Below the pieces are notes generated by a model. It saw only the letters and a program-made list of their open reading frames with translations. It was not told the origin of the DNA and did not search any database. A DNA stretch of 64,000 nucleotides from Coturnix japonica. Taxonomy: Eukaryota; Chordata; Aves; Galliformes; Phasianidae. This document shows positions 12,194 through 27,100 of the stretch, in pieces. The DNA lies in assembly GCF_001577835.2 (NCBI RefSeq), contig NC_029521.1, forward strand, positions 15,221,830 to 15,285,829, written 5' to 3'. How positions within the stretch are numbered: position 1 is the first letter of the stretch; every line of letters begins with the position of its first letter. Position numbers and translations under genes: made by a program.

Positions 12194-15100
12194 TTAGATT
12201 TTGGGAAGCTTTGGTGCACTAACGACGGGATTGGTCTCCTGTAAATACCTTCTCCCTGTACTCTTATAGTCGTAGGTGCAGGTGTGAGTCTCTGCATAGC
12301 GGTGTGTTGCACAGAAGTTGTTTCCACATCTGAAGAATCAAGAATATTAGAAGTTACAAGCTTTTAAAAGCTTTTAACTCTAACATGCTGGGAGCACTTT
12401 GGCTTAATCATGTCTTGTTCACTTGACACGACTGCTTGGATTCTAGTCATCTTTGACTGATAACATTAACTGGTAATCAAAACATTTTTTGTCACCGAAT
12501 GCTGCAGTTTTAACCCAACTCTCTCTTCAGCTGGGAATTTAAGCCACCTCAGTACTCTTGAAATCAGCTAGAAAGGATCACAAATACAGAAGTTAAGAAT
12601 GACAGGCTTTGATCTATTTTATTTTGTTTTAAAGATTTCACACAACATTAGTAGGTAGAATTCAGAGGACAAATGGATAGAACTAAAATAATGGCATCAG
12701 GGCAAAGCCACATGATGTATTTCAATTAAAAAATGCCACATCAGTGTAACCACTGAAGTAACTATTTAGTTCAGCATGTGATTTCTGCCTGACATAAACT
12801 GAAATTAGTTAGTACCAATTTAGTCAGCTGTAGAGATGATAGACGGGTAAACTGCAGGGAACACAGTTGGTTATACAGGAAGTTAAGTATGCGTATTTCC
12901 AGAATCAGTTGCAAATTCAATGAGGTAAAATAAGTATTTTCCCCTTGATACACAACATGCTTACTGGGAAAATAAAATAATAATAATAATAAAGGAAACA
13001 ATGTATGTTGTACCTAACCTGAAAAAGTGCTTGGAGACCAATATTAGCTTCACGGAACCTCAAGACTGTAGAGGCTGGAAGGGACCCTTAGAGATCATCT
13101 ACTTCAACACCCTTGCCCAAGCAGGCTCCCTAGACCAGGCTGCACAGGCAGGCATCCAGGTGGGTCTCGAACGTCTCCAGAGAAGGAGACTCCACAAGCT
13201 CCTCTGCAGCCTCTTCCAGTGCTCTGCCACACTTTCTGTGAAGAAGTTCTTACACACATTTGTGCAGAACTTTCTGTGCTTCAGTTTGCGGCTATTTCCA
13301 TCCTGTTGCTTGAAGTACTTGATTAAGTTGCTTTCTGACCGTACAGCAATGACATCATTCAGAAACAGAATGTTCTTTAAATGGATTGAGCATTACTATC
13401 TCATTACTGTATTCCTCTCTCTACCTATCTGGGTTTGTAACAAACTCTGCAGCCTTTCCTGAGGCTTTCCTGCCCAGTAACAACTTTGTTCTCCTTTTGT
13501 TCCTGCTTCTGTAATCACCAGTCTGTAACTCTTTCAACTTTGAAAGCTGGCTTTTGACATGCTAGGTTTCAGTGAACATCATGAAGCAAAGAAAACCTTT
13601 TGGTTATCCCAGCTATTTACCTTAAACAGCCAGTTTCACACCACGCCTACCTGCACTCATAGCTGGTTGCCAATCCAGTTTTCTTGCCACAGAGAAAGCA
13701 ATACTTTGCAATTTTCTTTTTTGCTTGAATTGAGCCATTCACAGGTGGAAGATGGGTTGTTTCACCTGCTTTCAGAGGTAGAGAGACAGCAAAGACAATT
13801 TTATTTATTTCTGATCACAAACAAGCTGAAGTTATCTTCCAAACTCCAGATTTATTTTCCATTTCTTAGGATGCCTCAAGTGGGACCCTCAAGCCCAAAA
13901 AGTAAAAACACACAAGACAAAACGGAACACACCTCAAGCCTACGAACACCTTTGGAAGGGCCAGTGCAATGTATGACTTCGATACATGATTATTTTACAT
14001 CTGTTAAAAATTCATATAAGCAAGTAGTTACAGGGGGAAAAAAAATAAATTGAATTTACTAATGCCATTCCCAAATGCAAAATTAAAATACACAGTGCAA
14101 CTGGGAAAGCACCACACATTATAGCTTTCTGAAGAACTGAACATTCAACTACACAGTATATAGTATATGCATTAGCTAATAACTCAAGTTTACCAAATAA
14201 ATATAACAGTATTAAAAAATCTTGTGGGCACATAAAAACTGCAGTAAAAGTGCATGATAACTACATAGCTTCATAAGACACTTTGTGGATGTTCCTTAGA
14301 CTTAAGTACTCAAAAACTCATATTACCTGCTTCGTAGCTGGAAAGCACATAAAGAAAAGTAATCTTTTCTCCTTCTGCAGAAGCAAGCTTTTACTTACAC
14401 ACGCTTACCATATGCTGGATATAGAAAATGATCAACACATTTCAGTGCTCGTATCACTATATTATCAGGGTGCTCCCCTGAAAAAAATGACCTAATGAAG
14501 TGGTCTTTCTGAAGTGCACTGCTAATCACAACAGCTGTTTCTCAGCTGAGACACCGTGGCTACATGCAATAGCTCACACTAGGTCACCGCTACACATTGC
14601 GGTCCTATCTACCAATCATCCTACCATCATCTAAGAACAGAAACTTCAGGCAACATTTGTCAATGCCACCCATATCATTATCTAAAAGCATAGTATTCCA
14701 GAAGCATCAGTTTGTGTAGCTTGAGAAAATAAGCTTGAAAACATTCCTTACTTTGAAACACACATAAACAGAAAAACAGAACATCAGCCCCTACAGCAGC
14801 TGTTGTAACATGAAATAACTACACAAAATCAAGGCCTTAAATAACAACAGGACTTTGGCTAGTTAAAGAAGCGATCATTACCTTTCTCTCAAGGGGATGC
14901 ATAATATGACACCCACTTTGTTTTCTCATGTCTGAAACCTTTTGGAAAATACATCTCTGCTTGAGAAAACAAACCAAAGGAATCTATTCATCACAGCTGC
15001 ATCCAAAATGGAGTAAATGATGTAAATGATAGAAAGTTAGGCTTCCCCATCATGCAGACTTGTCTCTTTTGTCATAAAGTTGTTATGGACAAACATTTTC

Positions 15101-18100
15101 TGATGTTCACTGCCAATTATTCTAAGCTGCACCCCAGTTTAGACAAGAAGGCACAAGCTACTTTCACAGCTTTTGCCCTTACAATTATGAAAGATGTACG
15201 ATTTTTGTCCTCTAAACATGTGATAAACCAGGAAAGATTAAAGAGCCATCTTCAGTTACTAAGTCACATTACTTACCTACTCTTTTCCCTACAGCTGCAT
15301 TACTTCCATTCATTCCACGCCCATGCGCAGACTGAAAAAAAAAAAAATTTCCACAAGGAAATTACTAGCAGATGGAAATTAAAAGAATACTCAGGCAGTC
15401 TGGTATCAGCTTGTTTGAAACCAACGTTGTAACAGAGTAGCTACTAAAACAGTCCAAGACTTCTGTACAAAAATATATATATACAACATAAAGCCTTACT
15501 CAGAATGACTGACTGAATTTTAATAGTCTCACAGTATTTCACAAACACCAACACAACACAGCACACTGCAGATCTGAAGCCAGGAACGTACGGTACAATT
15601 CACAGGGAGAATTTTGGAATAAGTGAAATTAGTGAGCAGCAGAAATCAGAAATCAGTCATAATTCTATCATTACAATAACTAGTAGTTTTAACTGTGAAC
15701 TAAACAACCAATTACTTCTAGGACCCATTTAGATAAACACATAGATAAGATACAAAAAGGAATTTGGAAAATAGATGCAGACAAAGACAAGATAAGAGCT
15801 TTTAGAACGCCAATGCTGGAAAGACAGGATAAACCCAATTTCCTTAGAAATATTAGTACTCACTAGGATATATTCAGCAGCTTCTTTTGGAGGAGCAGTT
15901 TTCCTAAAGCTTTCTTCATGAAAACTCTGCAGGTTTGTAGGTAGTGCAATACCAGAAGTCCGAAACCTGCCAGTCCCACAAGAACTCCGTAAACTTTCCC
16001 TGCTTGTGCTTCGGGCCAGCGAAGCTAGAAATCCCAAGTTATTTACAGAACTCACAGGTTCTTTGGATGCCTTGTTAGCCACATCTGCAATGTCTCTAGC
16101 TTCTGCTTTAGCAATTCTATCCGGTCTTTTGCTAAGTGGTTCTAGTTTCATGCTATGAAATCTAGCAGTCCTAGAAAAGGAGGAATCTGCTATACTACGG
16201 ACTTCCAAAGATCGGAGTGTGTCCGGTGAGGCTGCAGATCTCAAGTTACAAGACTCAAAGCATTTGGGTTGTGTTTGTGGTTTCAGGGAACCAGGATGTG
16301 CCACTTGTGATGAATACCAAAGAGGTGACAAAAGCATACTTTTCTGAGGACTTGATTGATGAGTACTGAGAAGTCCGGTTCCCATTGCTGCAGAGCTCAG
16401 TACTTTACTTATAGGTTTCTTGTGCTGTTCTATAACCTTAGATTCTTCACCTCCATCAGAGAGTTCAAGTTCTGGGTTCACCTTTCCTGCGTCGTATACC
16501 TCGCTACACTGTTCAGTGGTGTTTGTTTCTGTAAACAAAGCAAAAGTATCTGTTTCAGACAGAAGTTTTTCTTCCGTCCCATACAGTTCTACATTTGTTA
16601 GATTTGGATATAATACAGAACCTTCCTCTGTTGTTGAAGTCACATTTTCAGACTCTTTTTCCAAATTTGCAGGCAGAGATGAAACAGGACTCAAAATACC
16701 ATTCGTAGGTACTTTTGCATTTTCTAGTTCAACACGAGATATTTTTGGTGGTAACCTGATGCTGCCAACTGACTGAGACCAAGAATTGCTCCGCCAAGTA
16801 TCATCTTCCTTAAGAAAGTCATTAGCTGGGGATGGCATTGTTTTACCAGTAGTGGCCAAAGAGGCCAATGCTGTAAGTGCATTTTGGGACGACTCTGAAG
16901 GATATGAATTCCCAGAAGGAGGTAGGCAGGACTGTCCTATATGAGGAAGCACTCTTAAAAACCGGTGACGAGCAGCAGCTGCTGCACCACTGGATGGTCG
17001 AGGAGCTGTTGGAGGACGAGGTTTCACCTTGACAGTTTTTTTAGGCTATTAAAAAAAAAAACAAACAACAAACAGGCAAAAACAAAACCAGCAGTTAGTA
17101 TTTGAATTATGGAGGCGATCAGAAACCTGGCTAAGATCATATTCGGAGGAATTCTGACAGCATAAGGCCAGAAAACACAGTCATATAATTTGTGCTACTC
17201 TCTCACCTGTTGCTAACTACAAAGTCTTCACACATACATCAGAATATCAAGATCAAAGATTATAATCAGAAAAGATCATATGTCAGAGGAATAAGAAAAG
17301 GGAAGCCAGAACACCAGTGACATTATCCAGAAGAGCAGAGTCTCAAGACAAAAAATGAAAGAAAAAGCATATCTTCATCTTACATCTTGGGAACCAAGAC
17401 AGACATGAAATAATTTTACTAATCCAGATCTCCTGAATACCAGACTAATGTTTTATCTGCTGGGTAATCTTGTTCTCATATTCAACTCCACAGGACTCTT
17501 AGTTACAGCAATTCTTATATGAAATTAGAAATAAGTTCCATTCTCTACTGGGAGAGTGCTAGAAAGCAATATTACTTAAAGTATCAGAAGAAAAACAACC
17601 ACCACAAAAATAACACAAAAACATGCAGGACAAGCACTGTATTCTTTGAGTACTGAAAGGTAGATCCAAGGGAAGCCAATGCCCCAGGGAAGAACATTAA
17701 AGTGCTGCTGTTCTTTTTGAATAAGAGATAATAAATCATAAACCCTTTATCACTCTACTCCTCCAGAAAGGGAAGTATCTAATTTGCTTTCCTAAAAAGC
17801 CCATACTGACAAAGCGCAAACTATTTGATCATAGAAGAATTTAAATCACACTTTCACCTTTTTACTTAGATTCATGTTCTCCATCTTCGCCTTGAGCAGT
17901 TTCATTTTATTCATAGTAATTGAATTTTCAATAATCTGCTGTCCAGAAGGTGATGCCTCTGTTTCATCTTCATCATCAGCATATAAATTATAAACTGAAC
18001 CACCACTAAAAACAATAAAAGAAACTTAGTTTTCACCTCTAACCAACTTAATTATGTTTTCAATGTATTCTCACAACTAGAAAGTCAAATCCGCAGTTGA

Positions 18101-21100
18101 TCTGTTGACAAAGCATTATGAAAAACTGTATGCAAAGACATTTCAAATCCATTATTTTACAATATAAGCATTCCTTATTAAGAGTGCTCACAAAAATGAT
18201 GACGCTGAATGCAGCACACAGTCCCACCTCTGGGAAGTTGTTATACCATATACAGCCGGTTCACACTCACTATATATTTTTCCCCACAGAGGGAATATCC
18301 AGTTCCACAAGTGTCTCCTGAAGGTATGGCCAAAGCTGTTAACAGTGTGACTCAGACAACAAGCTGATCAGCTTTCCAATTAATCAGACACTGGCATGGA
18401 AGGAAAGTCCAAATTTCTATCCATCCTGAGGGGTGTTCTCACCATAAATGGAAATGGAGGGGTCACCCATGTGGATGTGATATTCTATTTCTCCTTTTCA
18501 AAATAAAAAAAAAAAAAAAATGAAAAAAGGATCAGTTTAGGTTTCTAAAGAGTCTCACATTCGGGAAAAAAAAATACAGATTAGAATTGCTACAGCTAAG
18601 ACAAAACAGCTTAATTCAGTTGTCTGTCACTGGAAGTTTGCACTGTATTTTTCCAATTCATATTCCAATAGAAAGCAAAAACTCAACATTTTAAAATTTG
18701 ATTTGTTTTCTTTCCTAGGAAGCATTAATCACTCACACACATCCAACATCTGACAGATAAATAAAAGAACCATTTTGAGTGTCCATTCATTACAAACTGA
18801 TGCTTTTCCAATCTCATACATAATACTTTTTAAAGAGTGTTTTTATTCTTCCATTAGTCTGTCAGCATCTAGAAATTGTGACAATCTGGCAATTCCCTTA
18901 TCTTCATGAAAATGCTTGATTCAAACAAAAATTTCTTCTCTCCAAAAGAGACCAAGGAACAACTAAAGGTGATGGGCAAGTCAGTACCAAAACTCTGTAC
19001 CAAAGCCAGCACCTTTTCAGATTCTTGCAAATCTGAGTTTAGTTAAGAGCCAGTGTTTTTGTACTGACTTTCCTAATCCTTCTCCTAAAACATAGCAAAA
19101 TACACAAAGTAACACAGCTAGGAGACAGAATTTTAAGAGCAGAAACAGAACAAGTTAGAAGAATAGCACAGTCATTTCTTACCAGACACTGAACAGCTCA
19201 GTACAGGGATGGCTGGCACACACATTACATACCTCTCCTGGTAAAGATTCAACACTACATAATCACATCAGAATTATAAATCTTCAAAGATTTACGTCAT
19301 CAACTCAAAACCGTTCTCTGAACTTCCCCTCCTTCAAGGTAAGAATAGAAAGAACAGGGATGCAACAGTCCTGTGCTTCACTTTCTCCCTCTCTATGTAA
19401 AATGAATTGTTTTGTTTGGTTTTTATTCTCCATTTTCTGACTAAAGCTATGAAAGTAGGATGGGGATATTTGTTCTTCATTATACTTTGAGCCCATTTCT
19501 CAACTGACTTTCTCCATTGGTGTCAACACTCTCGAGTTCTTGCTTACAGAATGTGTGCTTCAAAGATGATCAGTATATTGTTAAAACACTGCCAGTTCTC
19601 CTCCAATTTCAGGTATTTTCTTTTAATCCAGAGACAACTACCACTGTATGTACTTACACTTTGACAAGCTTTAACAATTAAATGTAAGTAATATAAAACA
19701 ATCAGAGCAATCAAACAAAACTTAAACACCTAATTTCTAAACCGCAGTCACTATATATTCATATGTGAGAAATGTGACCTTGGTTTCACTTTATAAACAG
19801 TGAAAAGAATAGCTAACAATGTTGGAACATTGCAAACCTTTATCTTGGAAAACGTAGCCAGTCCTTACAACTCTTTTAATAAATGTACAGATATCACATT
19901 TTTCATGGGATTAAAAAACTTACCCCAAAGCTCCAGTAAGGACAACATCATATTTTTTCCAATATACTTTATCAATTTTGATAATGTCAGAAAAAGAATC
20001 AGTCTAGCAGCCTGTTTACCATAAAATAGTAGCTTAACTGGCAGTCTAACTCCTTTGTTAACATCAGTACTTCGATTCTAAGACAAGTTTGGTGTTTCAA
20101 CATTAGCTAAACTGAAGTCAACTTATGTTCAAAGGTCAGCTCTATTAATAATTATTTCACTATTTTTTTCTAAAAAGAATGAAAAAAAAATAAAAACAGC
20201 TTCTCTAAAACTTCAGGCAAACTGTTTACATTGTTACACTGACAATCATTTATCTTCCTGTCTGATCACTTGCACAAGTCATTTCTGTATAAAAAAGATT
20301 TACACTGGAGACAGAAATGTTTATAATACTAAACAAATGCCTTGGAGTGGAAAAGAAAAATTGTAATAACTTTTTTTCTTTTTAATTAATGGAAGTTTTT
20401 AATATCCTTGTTGCCAGGTTGACATTCTCATGTGTAAAACTGCCTTTGAGAAAGAGGGCTGCAATACTGAGAACTGCCTCAAGTACAAGAACAGCATTAG
20501 CTCCTTTTACTGCCACGCAGAGATAGACAACATTCAGCATGATCAATGACCACAGAGACTTACTGTGTAGTCAGGTCAACCACTTACAGCATTTTGGCAG
20601 CCCTTATTGCGCAATTGTTCCAATATTCCAGATATTATTTTGACAGATAAAACTGAAGATGACATTATTCTTCAAGATGGGGATGCCACATAAAGATTAA
20701 AACCAACTTTACCTCAAAGATTCAGACAAGGGAGTTAAAGTACCATCTCCTCGGTCTACTACACGGAAGAAATTCAACTGATCTCCTTCTCGATATACTA
20801 AGAAGGTAACTTGTTTGTTAGATGGTCCTTTCTCCCAGATCTCATCTCTGCTGGGATCCATGTATTCAGCTATTTCCCTTATAGGGTCTTCTACAGGAAC
20901 TATGAAGAGAAGAAAAAAACCAAATGATTTCAACTTCTGGTAGTAACACTGTATTTTCAGACCACACTAAATACAAGTACAGTTACAACACAGATGTTTT
21001 TCCAGCAAGTCTGCCCACTGGAAGACAACACCAATCAGAGATTCAACTTGAAACAGTCTCTTTCAGACTTTCTTGCAGTTCTGCAAAAAGCACTCTATAG

Positions 21101-24100
21101 ATTCAAGTCATGTGCTTAAATATCCCAGATCTACAACTCCACATTTCAGTGAATTCTTTATTAGCAAGCAAAGTCTACGAAACAAACAGTTTTGCAAATA
21201 AACTAGTTGAAATGTTAACTGCTATATATTTACTGTTTAAATAATCCATCCTCTGAAAACCTCTGTTTGTTCACTAATCACAGTTTAAAATCCATTCCCA
21301 AGGTGCACTTTAGAGTTTAGGCCTCTAAACTGTTCCACTCTCAGATCTTCTTACAGATACAAGAGGAAAAAAGTCAACCAATAAGAACAATTGTTAAATG
21401 TTTCAGAGGTGAGCCCACTTCAGAGTAAGAAAAACTGGCCCAAAATAAAACTCCTGGAGTAACTTGTTTTTTATTCTTTTTCTCCAAATAGCCTCAATGT
21501 GGATAATTCTACCACTACAGAATCAGAAGAAAAATAAGTTCAATTTTACATAGTAAAATGTAACACCCTAGCTGTGTTCCTTCCATTAAGGCAGCAGATC
21601 CCTTGATTCTTTTACTGAGAGAACTCAAGTACTGCAATCAGGAAGTCCTTCATGAGGAACAGCTAAATGCTTGCAGAAAGCTTGTCATAGCTCGAACCAC
21701 CCAACTGTCAGCTGCGGCCAGATAATAATCAGGCCTCTTAAGGTACTGAGTTCTTATAAAACAAAGACTAACATAATTCTCCTACAGTAATACAACCAAA
21801 AATGTTAATTTTCAGTTAAGTTTACAATACAAATACACCTTGTTTTACAAAAGCATTGCAGCTGAGGCTTCATTACATTAAAGCACTCAAATGTTAGGAG
21901 CAGTTTTTTCACCATCTCTGAGAGCTCAGTTCAGTTTAATATTGGAATTCCCACTGTAAAAGACAGGTGGAGTGTTTTCCCAGTGAAAATTATTAAAAGG
22001 GTTTCTACACTTTCTGTTTTCATTCCTCCATGGATGATCCACAAAACCAAAGCTGAAGCAATACCCATTTTTTATTAAACAATGATGCTACAGCAGCATT
22101 GCTTTCTTTCCTGAAGAATTGTTGACTTTAAGACTTGATGATGCTGTGCAAACACATATTCCTTAAAGTAAGAGCAAACACGATTAGAAGAGATGGTGCA
22201 TTTGTTACACTAAAGAAAAAAAAAATAGAGGGATACTTTTACCAAGCCCTGCCCAACTAGTTGGGAGCTGAAGTCTGCTTGCCTGAAATAGTTAAGAGTA
22301 GCTGTTCACTGTTTAACTTGCTACATGAAACCATTAGTTCTTAACAAAATTAGCACCTACCTCTTCTAGTGTTGATAGGTCCACCTCGCATAGCCAGAAC
22401 TAACTTCAGAGTGCAGCCTTCTGAAATGCTGTAAATAACAATGAATTAATTTTTGTAACAGTCTCTGTTGTCTGTGCTAATAATTATTTAGAAATATCCA
22501 TCGTAATTTTATTCTGCACTTACTTATAATCATTCAAGCAATAGTCATCTTTCAGTTCCACATTATTCCAAATTAAGTGCTGCTGAGAGACAGGAATACC
22601 TATAGGAAGTATAAAAAAGATAAAAATTTGATGAGAGGGCTTTTGGGAAGTTTTGCTTTTTGAAGAATGCGTGTGTACAAGGTTAAGAGATAAGAAGGGA
22701 GATCGCAAGAGAAAGAAGCAAGCAGGACAAGGGCAGACACTTGAGCAGCCATCAATGACAGTATCCAACCTTCTGAATAGTTATTACGAAGGTGTGTTTT
22801 CAGCAGGCCTGTGTTCACACAAGGAACTCAACCTCTTGGCTCAACAGGTCTGTAGAAGCATTCAGTTGCTTCAGACTTCATAGAATACATGATCTCTTCT
22901 AGTCATCAGTTGAGGGAGGGTAGGTTTTTCCCCCCTCTTATCTGTACCTCAGAGCCTTCTGTCTACTGACACAAAAAACTGGATAAAACTGACTACAGAA
23001 GTACTAAATTATTTATTACAGATAAATTCTGTGATACTCTGTGTTACTCACAGCTTGGACAAGGTTGCATTAGAGTCACTGGTGACAGCTCTCCTATAGC
23101 GCTGACAACTATAAACATGTTTTTCATCACTTGATAGAAAAATCAGAAGCTCATATATATAACACAACGAAATTCCTCCTACAAACGTTTACCTTCTTTA
23201 GGCGCTCTTCTAGACCATCAGAACGCTTTAATACTATTCTCTAGTAACACTCATTTTCAACTCAAGTCTTGGGACAGATTTGGCACGCTTACTTAACACT
23301 CAGTCTACATGAAGCCCACTTTTCTTTTAGCCTGCGCAACCAACTCATTTAGATACAGGCACGATACACATTGAATAGAGGAAGCATAAAGCTGGTACAA
23401 CCTGAGGTCTTCACACATTTCTATTAGAACACTGCCTCTTTTCAACTTTTAGACAGTTAAGAGAGGATAACACATCTCTGGTCGCCAGAAAGAGTAAGGC
23501 TACTGGGGAGATGAACAGCTTTCCTTTCTGCCATTGAAAATAAATAAAAAGGCTAAAGCAATCTTATCACACACTTTCATTCTTGGTCACTTTAGCATCA
23601 CATTGTGTCATTTGTTGCTCATTTACATGCTTTGATATTTAAAAAGAGGTATAAGTAGCTATAACATGCAGACTTCTAAAAATACATGTTGTGAGAGGGG
23701 AATGCAAAGATCAGTGTCTTTCAGGTGTTTTGGCACCAGCACGCAGCTTCTCAAGGCTGGTGACAGTGTTTGGCAAGTTGGAGCAGAAAGTCAGTAAAGC
23801 AGCCCCTTCCTAAGCCAGAGAAGGAGCATGAAGCCACCAACATCCATCAACAGCAAAGAGGAAAGAAAATGGGACCAAACTCTGTCAAAAGCCCAAGCAG
23901 ATTCGACAAGCTAAGCAGACACTCCCATCTAGAAGACTGATTGCATTTTGGTGGAACTACCCTTGCTTTTTTTAACGCTTCAACAATTTGCTTCTCCCAC
24001 TACAGCTAACATTTTCTTTTATGAACGCCCAACACAACTCTGCTGCACTTGGAAGGTAGTCAGAACAAGTCCTGTATTATCTGAAGCACACAAGCCATTT

Positions 24101-27100
24101 ATGAGACCAGATGCATTCATATAGTAGACCAACATAATAGCTATTATCCTGCCAGCTATTTAATAACTGGCTACTGGTTAAGTTTCAAGTCTGCAGCGCA
24201 AGCAAAACGAGAATGAGCTGGCAAGAGCCAGCAAGTCTGCAATAAAGTCCTTTTCTTTGTTGTTTTGCAGTCTCCTGATCACAAACAGTCATTACGGTCT
24301 GCATTTGTTATGGTTTCAGCAGCCTCCAAGGAGCAATTTCCAATTACTCTGATAAACTGAGACAGCGTTTGTTAAAAAGGCTGGCTTGCAACTGGCAGCA
24401 CTGCTGTGATGCATGTTTTTGTTCATCTAACAGTGACAACGTATTTTTGATTAAACGAGCAGATGAAAACACAATAGTCTGGTATAACGGGAAACAGACA
24501 AGTATTTATTATTAATTCCCTTTCATGCTGCTTTCTAGGAATTCTGTATACATGCACAAATTAAATGCTATACAGTTTATAGGTTTAAATGCAAGAAGTT
24601 AGGCATCAGCTGACTGTAAATGCCCCATTCCAAGAGGCATTCAAGGCTAGGCTAGATATGGTTCTGGGCAGCCTGGTTTAGTGGTTGGTGACCCTGCACA
24701 CAGTAGGGGGTTTCAAACTAGATGATCACTGTGGTCCTTTTCAACCCAGGCCATTCTATGATGCTATGGTTATATCAAATTTTCCTTCAAAAGACATCTC
24801 CGTGCAAGTTCAGTACATAGAATAGGCATGTGAATAGGCATGAACTATGAGATACTCATCTACTACCCCCTCCTCCTTAAACAGCGCAGGACTGCATCAC
24901 TGCTCTGCTGTTAGTACTGAGAAGAAAATAGGGCAATGAGCAAAAGCTCAGCGCTCAAAAGCAAGTGGGCAAACCAGGTGATGCTGTGGGAAAACAGAAG
25001 CTTCTTCAGACTGTCAACACATCTGTAGCTGCTTCAACAAACAAGACAACCTATTAAAATAGTGACAATGGGAGCACAGAAAAGGGAAGGAGGGATTTGA
25101 TGCTGCCTCTGAATCAGCCATTCAAGACACACCCAAGACATACCTCTTTACTCTTTCTGGCAATGAAAGCAGGCTCTAAAAACTGATGTGGTTTGACCCT
25201 AAGAAAGCCCTACAGATTTTAAAGCAACCTTTATTTTACGTTGTAGGTAGAATTTACTATGTCTAGGAAGACAAATATTTTAAACTCAAAGTTCAAATGC
25301 AACGTACTTCTCTTTCATCCCATGTTGAAATTTCTGCAGAGGTTCCTTAAACATTTACTTTTTGCTTGTGCTTACAGAGGCTGGGCCCACAGCCTCCAGT
25401 TTGCCCCCTGAACTGCCTACACTAGGGAAGGGCTGCAAAGGTTCACACCAACTTACGGCACCAGGAGATGTTTCCATAACACTCAAAGTCACCAGCCTTC
25501 ATTTATACAAGAGTAGCCTATATTAGTGTACACAGTTTCATGTATTATCTGCAATTCTTTTACAGGCCAAAGAATTAAACAGTGCACTGACTGAATGTTC
25601 CCTCTATAAAATTAAACATAATAAAACGTGGATCTGAGTGAGCAATACTAAACCTCACCCAGCCCAGCAGCCACAAAGACTTGTGCAATGGAGGAAGCAA
25701 GAAGAGATCACTTGAGGGAGCCAATGTTCATCATTTAAAATGAATGCTAATTGCTCAATTGGTGAAATCCTGCTATTTTTAAGCACCATCAATGTGATAA
25801 ACCTCAGTCTTTCACATCATTTTGAAACCCAGGTACTGTCCTACCCCTGACCACCAACACATGGTTCGACTTTAAGATCCAAATATCTATAATTAAACCA
25901 AAAGGACAACACCACACACAACTGCTGGCTGAGAGCATTCTGGCTTTTATGCCACCGGCACAGACAAAGGGAGATAGTTCTTCTCCAGCATAATGCTTAA
26001 GAAGGCTCCTTCAGTGAATCCAATGCTAGAGATAATTCATCTGAAGTGGATCCAAAGTCTTTATTGGAACAAATCAAAGTTCTGATAGCAAGTGCTTGCT
26101 ACGTGTATGGGACATGTATCAGACACATGCCTGGATCTGATCCAAAAACACAGCTAACTCCAATTTACCAGCTGATGCGCACAGAAATTTTAGATGCGCT
26201 AGAATCCATTAATGCATTTTAACCCACATACACTGATTAAAGCTAACTGGAATGAGAGAGCTGAGATCCGGAGCTCTTTTTAGTAGGGTACCAATGTCTA
26301 CTGCAGCTGTCTAAACAAACCCTGGACACATCAGCTCGCTAAAGAGTTACCAAGATGACAAACACTACCAGAAGTATTTCAAAATTCCTTACATGTCATC
26401 CAAATTACCCCTTCTCATTACAGTCGACTGCTATTGGCAGTCTAGTTTTTGACAGAAGTTATTTATTGACTCAGTTTTTACTATGAGCCTCTTAGAACTA
26501 GAGGGGCTGATGTCAATTTACCAAATCTGTTAAATTCTGATGCGATTCTACATGTTGTACTTGGAGATTTCAGGTAGCAAAACAAACTATTTTTCCAAAT
26601 CTTACTTTTGAATGCTTACATACCATCATCCTCAACTCATACATCAGCCTACAGAGACAACACACTGAGAGACCTGTAGATTCTCCTAGCAGCATAGGAG
26701 CATTCTCCAGACACATATGCAGATTAACTAGGAGAGGTTCACACTCCATGAAAGTTGAAATAAAACAATAATAAAAAGCAAAAAATAGCTGCTGGGAAAG
26801 AAAAAAAAGCTGCTCTCTGCTTCCCATGCCAGACAATAACCACAAAATTACTTCACAACCCACCCTTCACCTGAGTGATTCATTGCTTGAACTTTTGCTC
26901 TACGATAGAAACTTCACTGTTGAAAAGCTAGAGATCTTTTAACTATGTTCTGAGGTACTAAAGGATTTGATTATAAGAACCAAATTATTAAGTGAATAAA
27001 GTGAGCACCTAAATCATTAATTTATCGCCATAGAACGTACAACATAAAAGACAAATTTCTGGTAAGCGCTGCACTCTTCTTATAAGAAATCATGACGCTT

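Larger units (their letters stand above)
12194..13765 (-). other. ZFAND4: ZFAND4 AN1 zinc finger, split over the last two coding exons
   Basis: The last two exons encode a pattern of C-x2-C-x11-C-x1-C-x4-C-x2-H-x5-H-x-C at residues 656, 659, 671, 673, 678, 681, 687 and 689. This is the complete set of eight zinc ligands of an AN1 finger. The intron (12330-13650) falls inside the codon for Arg672, between the third and fourth cysteines. The protein ends in APKLPKI, as I recall for human ZFAND4. Confidence 0.95.

Noticed and set aside
13559-14053. Plus-strand frame of 164 codons.
   Set aside because: It overlaps, in antisense, the ZFAND4 exon at 13651-13765 that carries the first half of the AN1 finger.
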